Assembly (NCBI GenBank): GCA_964522635.1
Contig: CAZFWT010000026.1
Location: 1-23,292, forward strand
Source: JACGMN01 sp964522635
Lineage (GTDB): Archaea; Halobacteriota; Syntropharchaeia; Alkanophagales; Methanospirareceae
Reading direction: 5' to 3'
Length of the DNA stretch: 23,292 bases
In this document: piece after piece, positions 15,887-22,331 of the stretch
Numbering within the stretch: the first letter of the stretch is position 1
Layout: each line of letters starts with the position of its first letter
Made by a program: the position numbers and the translations under genes
Notes under the pieces: model-generated
Told to the model about the DNA's origin: nothing
The model's database searches: none
Seen by the model: the letters and a program-made list of their open reading frames with translations, nothing else

Positions 15887-15987
15887 CGCCGTTCTCTCCT
15901 GTAAGGGATAGTAGCGATTCAGGTTACCTTAAAGGTTCGGTTGGCTGCTCGGGTACTCATCTAACTCCTGAGCTCTTCGCAGCCACT

Positions 15988-16302
15988 TCACGAAACCGAG
16001 CGCTCAACCCACTCCAGGTACTGCTCAGAGCCCGCTACAATCGGCAGTACCAGTATCTCCGGCACCTCGTAGCTATGCACGTCCTCGATCCGCGCTATTA
16101 TGCGATCTACCTTGCTCTTATCACTCTTTATGATGAGTAAGCACTCCTTATCCACGCAAAGCTCGCCTTGCCAGCGATAAAACGAGCGGACACCGGTAAC
16201 GTTCACGCAGGCGGCCAGACGTTCCTCTACGAGCAGCTTCGCTAGCTGCTCAGACTCCCCTTCACTCGCCGTACAGAGGAGCACACAGAACTCCGTGCTC
16301 AT
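15988..16302 (-). CDS. cutA: CutA-type divalent-ion tolerance protein
   Basis: This 104-aa protein has the trimeric ferredoxin-like CutA fold, similar in overall shape to PII. Motifs: LCTASEGESEQLAKLLVEER then LAACVNV, SFYRWQGELCVDKECLLIIKS, and HSYEVPEILVLPI, with the conserved Glu-Val-Pro. Family members have been linked to copper and divalent-metal tolerance, but the exact role in archaea is not established. Its ATG overlaps the stop of the preceding 52-aa gene (ATGA), so the two are translationally coupled. Confidence 0.93.
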   Translation of the reverse strand: MSTEFCVLLCTASEGESEQLAKLLVEERLAACVNVTGVRSFYRWQGELCVDKECLLIIKSDKSKVDRIIARIEDVHSYEVPEILVLPIVAGSEQYLEWVERSVS

Positions 16303-16457
16303 TGCTTTGAGTTCAGCTCATCCAGAACCTCACGGGGAAGTTGCTTCGCGAGATCTATCTTCTTCACACACGCGGTCTTTATCCCATGCTTCTTCGCTGC
16401 CTCGCGCAGGTCCTTCGCCGCGATCCCCTTCACCAGGGCCTCTAACTCCCCTTCCAT
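16299..16457 (-). CDS. 52-aa helical, basic small protein coupled to cutA
   Basis: The frame encodes a short, Lys-rich protein beginning MEGELEALVKGIAAKDLREA and ending PREVLDELNSKQ. The ATG follows a strong GGAGGTGAAGGAG ribosome-binding site, and the stop overlaps the cutA start by ATGA. The pattern of two helices linked by KKHGIKTACVKKIDLAKQLP resembles SAP or Rho-N-like helical modules that bind nucleic acid, but that is only a resemblance. It is real on the basis of its ribosome-binding site, coupling and composition; function unknown. It is divergent from the thioredoxin-CcdA gene and shares its promoter region. Confidence 0.7.
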   Translation of the reverse strand: MEGELEALVKGIAAKDLREAAKKHGIKTACVKKIDLAKQLPREVLDELNSKQ

Positions 16458-16479
16458 CTCCTTCACCTCCTTCGTAATC

Positions 16480-16501
16480 TTATATCATAACAATTGTGAT
16501 T
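16480..16501 (+). promoter_or_regulatory. Promoter of the Trx-CcdA gene with palindromic operator (site 1)
   Basis: TTATATCA (16480-16487) is TATA-like and is followed immediately by CATAACAATTGTGATT (16486-16501), matching 13 of 16 positions of the perfect palindrome at 17929-17944. A flanking ATCA...TGAT pair extends the symmetry. The divergent 52-aa gene could share it. Confidence 0.6.
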
Positions 16502-16536
16502 TCTCTCTATAAGGAAAGCGCTCATAGGTCAGTGCT

Positions 16537-17871
16537 GTGTTTAAGAGCCATAAGAACCCAATGAATTACCGTGATACGGCGGAGGATCTCGTGAGTGATC
16601 AGAGTGCCCGTGGAGCTTGGAAGCGAGAACGCGCCAAGAAGAGCAGTGTGCGGCGGAACTTAAAGGCGGATGTTTTGCCGTTCATTCTGATAATCGTGCT
16701 CCTCGGGCTCAGCATCGCGATGCTCCCGTCAGCTGCAGGAACTGCTTACGGCAAAGCTCCATCCTTTAACCTTACGAGCATCGATGGTACGGCTTTCAGT
16801 CTCAGTGACTTTCGCGGTAAGGTCGTGCTCCTGGACTTAATGGCGACCTGGTGCCCGGTCTGCAAAGAGGAAATGCCAGAGCTCGTGCAGTTGCACGAGG
16901 CGCGTCCCGAGGTCGTGATCATAACGATCACGGTGGATCCAACAGAGACGGACGAGATGTTACGTGAGTTCAAGGAAACATATGGCGCAGATTGGCTCTT
17001 TGCTCGTGACACCGATCACATCTGGACTAATTACCGGAACTTTGCCCTTCCTACCTTTGTGGTGATCGATCCAGAGGGATACATCAGTCTCAACACGGCG
17101 GAGGCCATGACAGCAGCAGAGTTCGTGGCAGAAGTTGACCGCGCGTACGCAGGCGATGGTGAGGAGCCTGATGAGACCGAGCCAGTGGAAGAGCCCACGA
17201 CCACTTGGGGATTGTTTGTGCTTGCGTTTCTCACGGGTCTACTCAGCTTCTTCTCGCCCTGCGCCTTTCCCCTCATGCCGGGCTACATCTCATACTACCT
17301 GGGCCGCTACGAGGGTGGTCCAACGTTCGGCGGCTCGGTAAAGGCAGGGATAGCCGCAGCAACCGGCATCAACGGCATGTTCGCCTTGATCGGTGGTGCA
17401 GTGGCACTCGGTGGCGTGGCCGTGAAATCGTACGTCTCGTATCTCGCGCCCGGAGTTGGCATTGCGATCATACTCCTGGGTGTGGTGATGCTCTTCGGCA
17501 AGGCGGAGCTCTTCGCGCGCTTTGGTACCCTGCTCACTGCTTCTTCCTCGAAATTCGGTGGCGGCGCGCGATACTCAGGTCTCTTCCTGTACGGGGTGGG
17601 TTACGGGCTGGCTGCAATGGGGTGTCAAGCGCCCATTTTCATCGCGCTTATCTTCGCCGGCCTGGCCGCGGGCGGCGCACTGGAAGCATTCATTGTTTTT
17701 TTTGCATTCTCGTTCGGCATGGGGTGCATGATGCTGGTTCTCAGCGTGATCGTGGGCACGGCAAAGATGAAGCTTTTAGAGCGGATTCGCGCGCTGATAC
17801 CCTACATCAACAGAGCATGCGGGCTCATTCTCATCCTCGTCGGTATCTACTTCTTACTGGAATTTGTGTGA
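16537..17871 (+). CDS. Membrane thioredoxin-CcdA fusion (thiol-disulfide relay)
   Basis: This 444-aa fusion carries a TlpA/ResA-type thioredoxin domain followed by a CcdA/DsbD-type membrane electron conduit. A basic cytoplasmic N-terminus (1-44) precedes a membrane segment (about 45-65), an extracytoplasmic thioredoxin domain (72-205) with WCPVCK (Cys106, Cys109) and cis-Pro region ALPTFVVIDPEG, an acidic linker, then about six membrane segments. The CcdA signature cysteines are Cys242 (SPCAFPLMPGY) and Cys363 (MGCQAP). It presumably moves electrons from cytoplasmic thioredoxin to exported thiols, for example for cytochrome c maturation. Known DsbD and DipZ proteins put thioredoxin after the membrane domain, so this order is unusual. 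The listed start is a GTG; an ATG at 16561 is also possible. Confidence 0.9.
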   Translation: MFKSHKNPMNYRDTAEDLVSDQSARGAWKRERAKKSSVRRNLKADVLPFILIIVLLGLSIAMLPSAAGTAYGKAPSFNLTSIDGTAFSLSDFRGKVVLLDLMATWCPVCKEEMPELVQLHEARPEVVIITITVDPTETDEMLREFKETYGADWLFARDTDHIWTNYRNFALPTFVVIDPEGYISLNTAEAMTAAEFVAEVDRAYAGDGEEPDETEPVEEPTTTWGLFVLAFLTGLLSFFSPCAFPLMPGYISYYLGRYEGGPTFGGSVKAGIAAATGINGMFALIGGAVALGGVAVKSYVSYLAPGVGIAIILLGVVMLFGKAELFARFGTLLTASSSKFGGGARYSGLFLYGVGYGLAAMGCQAPIFIALIFAGLAAGGALEAFIVFFAFSFGMGCMMLVLSVIVGTAKMKLLERIRALIPYINRACGLILILVGIYFLLEFV

Positions 17872-17920
17872 GGCCGCAGGGGGATCGGGTGAACCACACC
17901 CTACGCCACTCAACCATAGC

Positions 17921-17944
17921 TTTTAAATTATAACAATTGTTATA
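17921..17944 (+). promoter_or_regulatory. Promoter of the 50-aa zinc-ribbon gene with perfect 16-bp palindrome (site 2)
   Basis: TTTTAAAT (17921-17928) is a TATA-like box, directly followed by TATAACAATTGTTATA (17929-17944), a perfect 16-bp palindrome. Given the ATG at 17971, the palindrome would lie between TATA and the transcription start, the classic place for a repressor to block RNA polymerase. Confidence 0.75.
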
Positions 17945-17970
17945 TAGTCGCAAAGAGCGAGGTGTGTGAT

Positions 17971-18123
17971 ATGTGTAGTGCAGGCGGAGGCGATTTCAAC
18001 CTCGATATTGAGCAGTTGAAACTCGAGCGCTACAAGTGCAACGACTGCGGCAACAAGTTCGATTCGCTGGGCGAGAAGGTCGTATGCCCCTCATGCTGGT
18101 CTGAGAACGTGGTTAAGGACTAA
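17971..18123 (+). CDS. 50-aa zinc-ribbon/rubredoxin-like protein
   Basis: A short gene with GAGGTG 7 nt before its ATG. The protein begins MCSAGGGDFNLDIEQLKLER and then has YKCNDCGNKFDS and KVVCPSCWSENV. The two CxxC pairs separated by about 14 residues are the pattern of a single zinc ribbon or rubredoxin-like knuckle. It could bind zinc as a structural or nucleic-acid-binding module, or iron as an electron carrier; the sequence alone does not decide. The perfect palindromic operator shared with the Trx-CcdA and NifU genes favours a redox or metal role (inference). Confidence 0.8.
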   Translation: MCSAGGGDFNLDIEQLKLERYKCNDCGNKFDSLGEKVVCPSCWSENVVKD

Positions 18124-18212
18124 CTACGGGGAGACGTATACGGCGCGGATCGTATTACCAGTAGTTTAGTGCGGCGTGCGTTACGTGTGGTGCGCGTTGG
18201 AGGGCGAAGCGG

Positions 18213-18803
18213 ATGAAGAAGGATTTGAGCAGTCTTCTGGCCGATCTGAGCGTGATCCATCGGGATTTCAAGCTCATTCACGCGCGTGAGATCGAGGTGG
18301 CGGAATGGGTGCGCTGGAAGTGCAGGTATGGCTGCAAGGCCTACGGCAAGCATCTGGGCTGCCCGCCCTATACGCCTGCAGTCGAGGAGACGCGGAAGCT
18401 GGTGCAGTGCTATGAGCGCGCGATCGTCGTGCGCGTGGAAGCCAGCCCGAACCCCAGTGTCCCCCCGTCAAGCATCCACCATCATCTCTGGAATTCGATC
18501 AAGCAGCTCCATGATACGATCTTTGCGCTCGAGCGGCAGGCCTTCCTGGCTGGGTATTACAAGGCCTTTGCCCTGGGCGGACTCCCCTGCTCTTATTGCG
18601 ACGATTGTCTGCCAGAGCGGCCGGACGTTCTGCTGGATCATGCAGCGAAGCGCTTTTGCCTGCATCAGGACCGAATGCGGCCCTCGATGGAGGCCTGCGG
18701 GATCGACGCGTTCGCCACCGTGCGGCGCGCTGGCTATGCGGTTGAGGTGCTCACCTCGCCCGAGCAACCCGTTACCCTGTTCGGATTGGTAGTGTTAGAA
18801 TAA
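18213..18803 (+). CDS. DUF2284 Cys-rich predicted metal-binding protein
   Basis: This 196-aa protein matches the DUF2284 family of predicted metal-binding proteins found mainly in anaerobes. Two cysteine groups are visible: KCRYGCKAYGKHLGCPPYTP (Cys37, 41, 50) and LPCSYCDDC (Cys126, 129, 132), with Cys149 and Cys162 further on. Together they could ligate Fe-S or zinc. The C-terminus LFGLVVLE fits the family, so the stop at 18801-18803 is probably native. No enzymatic role is established. The last 26 bases and the stop form the first copy of a 37-bp direct repeat. No operon partner is closer than the zinc-ribbon gene 90 bp upstream. Confidence 0.85.
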   Translation: MKKDLSSLLADLSVIHRDFKLIHAREIEVAEWVRWKCRYGCKAYGKHLGCPPYTPAVEETRKLVQCYERAIVVRVEASPNPSVPPSSIHHHLWNSIKQLHDTIFALERQAFLAGYYKAFALGGLPCSYCDDCLPERPDVLLDHAAKRFCLHQDRMRPSMEACGIDAFATVRRAGYAVEVLTSPEQPVTLFGLVVLE

Positions 18804-18886
18804 GCGCCAGCGTGCAGCCAACCCAATTCAAGCGATCTTCCGGTATCCGTGTTCGGATTGGTAGTGTTAGAATAAGCGCCAGCGTG
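18778..18886 (+). repeat. 37-bp perfect direct repeat separated by 35 bp
   Basis: Bases 18778-18814 and 18850-18886 are identical (starting TGTTCGGATTGGTAGTGTTA, ending GCGCCAGCGTG). The first copy contains the last codons and stop of the DUF2284 gene; the second lies downstream. The 35-bp stretch between is not repeated. It resembles one CRISPR repeat-spacer-repeat in size only; a duplicated gene end is likelier. Confidence 0.9.
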
Positions 18887-19222
18887 TGATGAGAGAAACT
18901 CACTCCCATTGTGGGTGCACTTCTGAATGCCCGCTTGCGGACGGGCCACGGGCCGAACAACATGGTTTAAAAAAGGGGGAACGGAAACCGTTCGGGTGCG
19001 GGAAAAGGTAAAAATAAAAAGGATGTTTGGTTCGTGCGCTCCAATTAGGCGATATCGAAGTGCAGGATGTCGATCTCCATGAGCGGGGTGTTGTAGACCA
19101 AAAAGCTCAATGCTTAAGGCACGCTCTGTGTACACATTACGCTTCTCAGCCCTCGTATGTCAACCCCATGAGACGACTTTACATGACGCGTTATGGCTGC
19201 TGAAGACGCTGGGCGGTATACG
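18887..19222. other. Intergenic region with hairpins and decayed coding traces
   Basis: About 335 bp without a confident gene. It has GCCCG/CGGGC (18929-18946), CCCA-TTG-TGGG (18905-18915) and GAACGG-AAA-CCGTTC (18979-18993) hairpins. The last is followed on the minus strand by CCCCC and TTTTTT, so it may terminate transcripts running past the DUF2202 gene. At about 19045-19110 the minus strand reads a plausible protein end (LVYNTPLMEIDILHFDIA then stop) with no upstream gene, suggesting a gene remnant. Confidence 0.5.
18967..18993 (-). terminator. Candidate minus-strand terminator hairpin
   Basis: GAACGG-AAA-CCGTTC (18979-18993) is a perfect 6-bp stem. On the minus strand it is followed by CCCCC then TTTTTT. 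It is about 230 bp past the DUF2202 stop, so its link to that gene is uncertain. Confidence 0.4.
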
Positions 19223-19930
19223 TTACCGTCGTCCCTGGCCTCCGCGCTCAACGGGGCTGCTGACGATCGCGTCGTACTCTGCTTGACTCAGGTACCGGGG
19301 CGAGTAGTCGATGCCTTGCCTCGCGAGCGTGGCGACGAACGCTCGTAGATGGTTTCGCGAGCCCTTCATGAGATTCTCGTAGACGAGCTGTATATCCTCG
19401 TTATCAGTCGCGGAAAGGTAGTCCTGCAAATCGAGTATGTCGATCTCCTCGATCGCGGCGCCGACCTCTAACGCCGCTTCCAGTGAGATGCTACCCTCAG
19501 CGACGAGCGTATTGTAGAGCGCCTGAAGTTCGGCGTTGCTGAACGTTCCCGCCTCGGAACTCGCGGGATCTTCGAGCCCGTATTTATCGATGAGCGCATT
19601 TACCGCGTCCGTGTGCGTCTGTTCCGAGGAGCCAATGTTGCTGAAGATTGGGAGATCCCACTGCTCGTACAGCCTATAGTACACATCGCGTGCGAGCTTC
19701 TCCTCTTCCCGCATATAAAGAATGCCAGCCGCTTCTTCCGCACTCAACACCGCCAACGGCATCTGCTCAATCGTGGAGTGGAGTGTGGGCTCGTCGAATG
19801 AGGTGCTCCCATCCTCTTCGACGGTCATGATATCCTGCGGGGGCTCAGGCTGCCTGAGGAAGTAAAGACCGAGGGTGGCGGCAACCACCAAAACGACCAC
19901 CAGTCCCGCCATGACAACCATTTTATTCAT
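19223..19930 (-). CDS. Membrane-anchored DUF2202 ferritin-like protein
   Basis: From the ATG at 19930 the protein is 235 aa. One N-terminal hydrophobic segment (residues ~4-26) anchors it, with a charged extracytoplasmic linker, then a DUF2202 ferritin-like helical domain. YMREEEKLARDVYYRLYEQW, SSEQTHTDAV, AAIEEIDI and SRNHLRAF carry the Glu and His pattern expected of a di-metal four-helix bundle. The frame is open from a GTG at 19972, but a TATA-like CTTAAATC at 19953-19960 overlaps that stretch and makes the ATG at 19930 near-leaderless, so that start is preferred. DUF2202 function is not established; iron or oxidative-stress roles are suggested by the fold. Confidence 0.85.
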   Translation of the reverse strand: MNKMVVMAGLVVVLVVAATLGLYFLRQPEPPQDIMTVEEDGSTSFDEPTLHSTIEQMPLAVLSAEEAAGILYMREEEKLARDVYYRLYEQWDLPIFSNIGSSEQTHTDAVNALIDKYGLEDPASSEAGTFSNAELQALYNTLVAEGSISLEAALEVGAAIEEIDILDLQDYLSATDNEDIQLVYENLMKGSRNHLRAFVATLARQGIDYSPRYLSQAEYDAIVSSPVERGGQGRR

Positions 19931-19997
19931 GCTTAGGGGTAGTTCATGCTCTGATTTAAGCTTTTCCTCCACCGCACTCGGTCGACGCGGCCACTTC

Positions 19998-20282
19998 TTA
20001 ATGCTTCGCCGTTCGCGCTCTTCTCAGCCGCTCGATCTCTTCCGGTCCTTTAATCTTCAGGACGAACGCGCCATGGCAGGGCTTCACATACGGGAAAATA
20101 ACGTCATCGCCCTCCACACCCACGAAAATCGGTGGATTACCGATCAAATACGCATCAAACAGTTGATAACCGGGCTCTACTTCGTATACCTCTTTGCACG
20201 TGCTCAGGATGAATTCCCGGCACTCTTTATACGAGATCCGCGATTGCAGGATCTTATAGTCCATCAATTCGATGCAGCCCAT
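19998..20282 (-). CDS. DUF1894 family protein
   Basis: This 94-aa protein matches the DUF1894 family known from methanogens and relatives: CIELMDYKILQ, SYKECREFI, EVEPGYQLFDAYLIG, PPIFVGVEGDDVIFPYVKPCHG. No catalytic residues are assigned in the family. The start at 20282 overlaps the end of the DUF1890 gene by 19 bp and follows a GAGGAG site 8 nt upstream; a second ATG at 20264 would give an ATGA overlap but would lose the CIE motif. The pairing with DUF1890 is seen in other methane-metabolising archaea, so this pair is a lineage marker. Confidence 0.85.
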   Translation of the reverse strand: MGCIELMDYKILQSRISYKECREFILSTCKEVYEVEPGYQLFDAYLIGNPPIFVGVEGDDVIFPYVKPCHGAFVLKIKGPEEIERLRRARTAKH

Positions 20283-20740
20283 CGTTCTGTCTCCTCGAGT
20301 AATGCGTCTATTTGCTGCTTAGCCGACAGTGGATTATGCACCGCCTTTGCGATAAGCTTCTCGCACGCGCACTCGATTTCAGCGGCGAGCATTTCGGCAT
20401 CATGACCGAGCACGAGTGCAACGAGTTTTGCCCGTGAGATGTGGCGAACGGTGGCGAGATAGGAAACGCCAGCATCGTTATGCACGAAAACGGCACACAA
20501 ATCGATGGCTATGCGCTTCTCCACCAGCGCTTTGATACAGGAATCTAAGTCGAGCAGGTGCTTTTTGTCCACGTAGTGCCCGTGCGGGTCCGAGACTTTG
20601 AGGAGCTGGAGCGCAGTGGGTGTTCCGGTGACGGACACATCCAGGCCCGCGTCCTTGAGCCTGCTCGCGAGATACAGTGCAATGCCCGTCTGGATCGGAA
20701 GTTCCGGACAGCCGAGCAGAATGAGCGCCTTTTTACGCAT
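20264..20740 (-). CDS. DUF1890 family protein
   Basis: This 158-aa protein matches DUF1890, a family from methanogens with an alpha/beta fold. Motifs: KKALILLGCPELPIQTGIAL, then YLASRLKDAGLDVSVTGTPTA, DLCAVFVHNDAGVSY and LVALVLGHDAE. The conserved GCPExPxQ near the N-terminus resembles a nucleotide- or cofactor-binding loop, but no function is established. It is upstream of and overlaps the DUF1894 gene. An AGAGGA site precedes its ATG, and AT-rich sequence (about 20757-20775) probably holds the promoter. Confidence 0.87.
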   Translation of the reverse strand: MRKKALILLGCPELPIQTGIALYLASRLKDAGLDVSVTGTPTALQLLKVSDPHGHYVDKKHLLDLDSCIKALVEKRIAIDLCAVFVHNDAGVSYLATVRHISRAKLVALVLGHDAEMLAAEIECACEKLIAKAVHNPLSAKQQIDALLEETERWAASN

Positions 20741-21012
20741 CGTCCTCTTCTAGTATCTTTTTTATCGCTTTAAAGCTTCGATTGCATCCTCGCGCTTCAC
20801 GTCCCGCCCGCTTGATCTGCAGAAAGGCGCGTTGAGAAGGAGAGTGGAGGAGCTGTAATCAGATGGAAGAAGGTGTCTACAAAGCAAGTCTCTGATCATT
20901 CCACAATGTGAGGATGTACGAAATGTCCCTAATTCACAAGTTATTGGAAAACGGGACTCCGTAGTGGCTTGGAAAGGATCTATTTAAAAATTAGAGGTAC
21001 TATCTTACGAAC
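20741..21012. other. Intergenic region between DUF1890 and the small membrane protein
   Basis: About 270 bp. The DUF1890 promoter lies at the left end. At the right, TATTTAAAAAT (20981-20991) is a good TATA box about 25-30 bp before the ATG at 21013, giving a leaderless message. In between, a short coding-like tail ending at about 20850 suggests decay. Nothing else is recognisable. Confidence 0.5.
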
Positions 21013-21252
21013 ATGAACCAAAAACATGAAACGGAAAAAGGAATGTGGTGGTTGGGTTTCCTGGGTTTCTTAGGATTTCAGGGATTTCTGGCGTTTGCGT
21101 TACATGAACCCTGGTTGCTGTTTAACTTCTGCCTGTTTGCTCTTTGTACGTATTTCCGGTATCTTAAAGAGGAACTAAAATATGTGGGCATTCTTGGGAT
21201 AATAGGTTTGGTTATAGCAATTCTTGGAGTTATCGGACTAATCACCGTGTAG
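21013..21252 (+). CDS. Small two- to three-helix membrane protein
   Basis: This 79-aa protein has a short charged N-terminus, the hydrophobic repeat WLGFLGFLGFQGFLAF, a central FNFCLFALCTYF segment, a charged YLKEELKY loop and a long C-terminal segment with GILGIIGLVIAILGVIGLI. The LGFLGFLG repeat resembles DUF3796-type small membrane proteins of archaea and Firmicutes, but the match is only by pattern. Its AT-rich promoter and lower GC differ from neighbouring genes, which could mean separate origin. Function unknown. Confidence 0.7.
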   Translation: MNQKHETEKGMWWLGFLGFLGFQGFLAFALHEPWLLFNFCLFALCTYFRYLKEELKYVGILGIIGLVIAILGVIGLITV

Positions 21253-21546
21253 AAAACAACGCCACCACTATTCTCTTCTTCATGAAGCAGCTTGCGCCCT
21301 CTCGATACGTGATGTTCTTCGCTTCAGTTCAATTTACCCCTTCTGCCCTACCGCGAGGTCGCTTCAGTGCCGCGATGTCCGATCCGTACACGGATCTGAT
21401 GTAATCGGTCTTCATGTCGATCCTCGTGGAGCTGGAGAAAGAGATCGCCACGGAGGAAGATAGGTAAACAGGAGAAGCAGAGTATCCACTAGTCAGATAG
21501 GAAGAACTGAGTTTCTGCTGCTTGAGTCCGTTAATTGGGCGTATTT
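21253..21546. other. Intergenic stretch with decayed coding traces and a 7-bp inverted repeat
   Basis: No complete gene. The minus strand reads a 28-codon frame (MKTDYIRSVYGSDIAALKRP...) ending at about 21329, and the plus strand a 17-codon MSILVELEKEIATEEDR (21414-21467); both look like remnants. GATCCGT-AC-ACGGATC (21381-21396) is an inverted repeat within the former. Confidence 0.4.
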
Positions 21547-21816
21547 TTACTTGCCCTTTGGTACGAGTCCCTCAAAGGTCTTCGTTACGTCCCCTAATAG
21601 CTTTTTCTCCTCGGCACTAAGATTAGGCGATACCTGCAGACCTTTCAAAATACCAATTGCCTCGATGGTCTTACTGATCTGCTCTACAGCTGGTACCTTC
21701 TCAGCCGCTTTCTTCTCTCGCTTTTTCACCAGCTTGTGCTTCATCCTGACATGCCGCGCTAAATCAAGGGGCTTCTCAAAGACTTCGCCACAATACTTGC
21801 ATTTATATTCTGCCAT
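21547..21816 (-). CDS. C2H2 zinc-finger protein with helical tail
   Basis: The 89-aa protein begins with a single classical C2H2 finger, YKCKYCGEVFEKPLDLARH continuing to VRMKH, with the Cys pair at 6 and 9 and the His pair at 22 and 27. A Lys-rich linker follows, then a helical C-terminal half. C2H2 fingers of this kind are found in archaea as small DNA-binding proteins, and this one probably binds nucleic acid. A TATA box CTTTAAATAG on the minus strand (about 21839-21848) lies ~25 bp before the ATG, so the message is near-leaderless. The partner and target are unknown. Confidence 0.82.
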   Translation of the reverse strand: MAEYKCKYCGEVFEKPLDLARHVRMKHKLVKKREKKAAEKVPAVEQISKTIEAIGILKGLQVSPNLSAEEKKLLGDVTKTFEGLVPKGK

Positions 21817-22158
21817 AATAAGTGAAAAAATGGTTGCTCTATTTAAAGGTTTCGATTGGGACGGATTATCATCGTTATTAAATTATCAAAAAAACACTTG
21901 AGATGAGACAATGCCGCGGAATACCAAGAGTTGCTTGTGATGCAAATAAACCGCGGCTCCCTTTCAGAGAAAGTACCTGTTAAAAGGAGTCGAAAAGGGC
22001 AAATCCGGAATGCCCGAGTACAACCTTATCTTATCGCCACCTGTGCTCGTCGAAGACTTCACGGTGCGGTGGAGAGCCGCGTTTAAATCGATCTCAGCGA
22101 CCGAGGCGGCATCGGTGATGCTTCACGCTCCGCGTATATCGCACCAACCCGGCTTCAC
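21817..22158. other. Intergenic region with a GC-rich hairpin and a possible short ORF
   Basis: The zinc-finger promoter lies at the left end. GCCGCGG (21913-21919) and CCGCGGC (21951-21957) could pair as a 7-bp stem enclosing a TTGC/GCAA inner pair, a possible structured RNA. A short plus-strand frame follows (listed separately). No other feature is seen. Confidence 0.45.
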
Positions 22159-22171
22159 TTACTTAGGATAG
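22010..22171 (+). CDS. Possible 53-aa protein or gene remnant
   Basis: A plus-strand frame begins MPEYNLILSPPVLVEDFTVR and ends ISHQPGFTYLG. It is protein-like in composition and uses the local codon style, but overlaps the convergent Cys-rich mini-protein gene by 13 bp. The only ribosome-binding-like AAAGGAG lies about 20 nt upstream, which is far. It may be a remnant of a larger gene. No family recognised. Confidence 0.3.
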   Translation: MPEYNLILSPPVLVEDFTVRWRAAFKSISATEAASVMLHAPRISHQPGFTYLG

Positions 22172-22302
22172 CTGCCGCAGCAGCACCCACATCGATGTCC
22201 CTCGAGCGCCTTATAGTACGCATAGCACTCACGACAGACCTCACGTCCGTAGAGCTTCAGAGGATCTTCAGTTTCCGTGCCACACAGCGCACATTTAACC
22301 AT
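22159..22302 (-). CDS. 47-aa Cys-rich mini-protein, downstream of nifU
   Basis: The protein begins MVKCALCGTETEDPLKLYGR and continues EVCRECYAYYKALEGHRCGC, ending CCGSYPK. Eight of its 47 residues are Cys: a CxxC (4, 7), a second CxxC (23, 26), and a tight CGCCC group (38, 40, 41, 42). The two CxxC pairs could make a zinc ribbon; the CGCCC tail looks like an extra metal or Fe-S site. The ATG follows a strong AAAGGAGGAG site and lies 30 bp after the nifU-like stop, so it is probably in that operon. The context suggests Fe-S or metal handling, which is inference. Confidence 0.75.
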   Translation of the reverse strand: MVKCALCGTETEDPLKLYGREVCRECYAYYKALEGHRCGCCCGSYPK

Positions 22303-22331
22303 TTTCTTACTCCTCCTTTAAACCGCACTAC

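Noticed and set aside
18286..18792. 168-codon plus-strand frame within the DUF2284 gene
   Set aside because: It is an Arg- and Ser-rich shadow in an alternative frame of a conserved gene.
18778..18886. Minimal CRISPR array (37-bp repeat, 35-bp spacer)
   Set aside because: Only two repeats, no cas genes in the window, no typical repeat end, and the first repeat encodes the conserved C-terminus and stop of a DUF2284 protein.
18734..19135. 133-codon minus-strand frame with an internal repeated peptide
   Set aside because: The repeated peptide comes only from the 37-bp DNA repeat, and the frame is antisense to the DUF2284 end with no ribosome-binding site.
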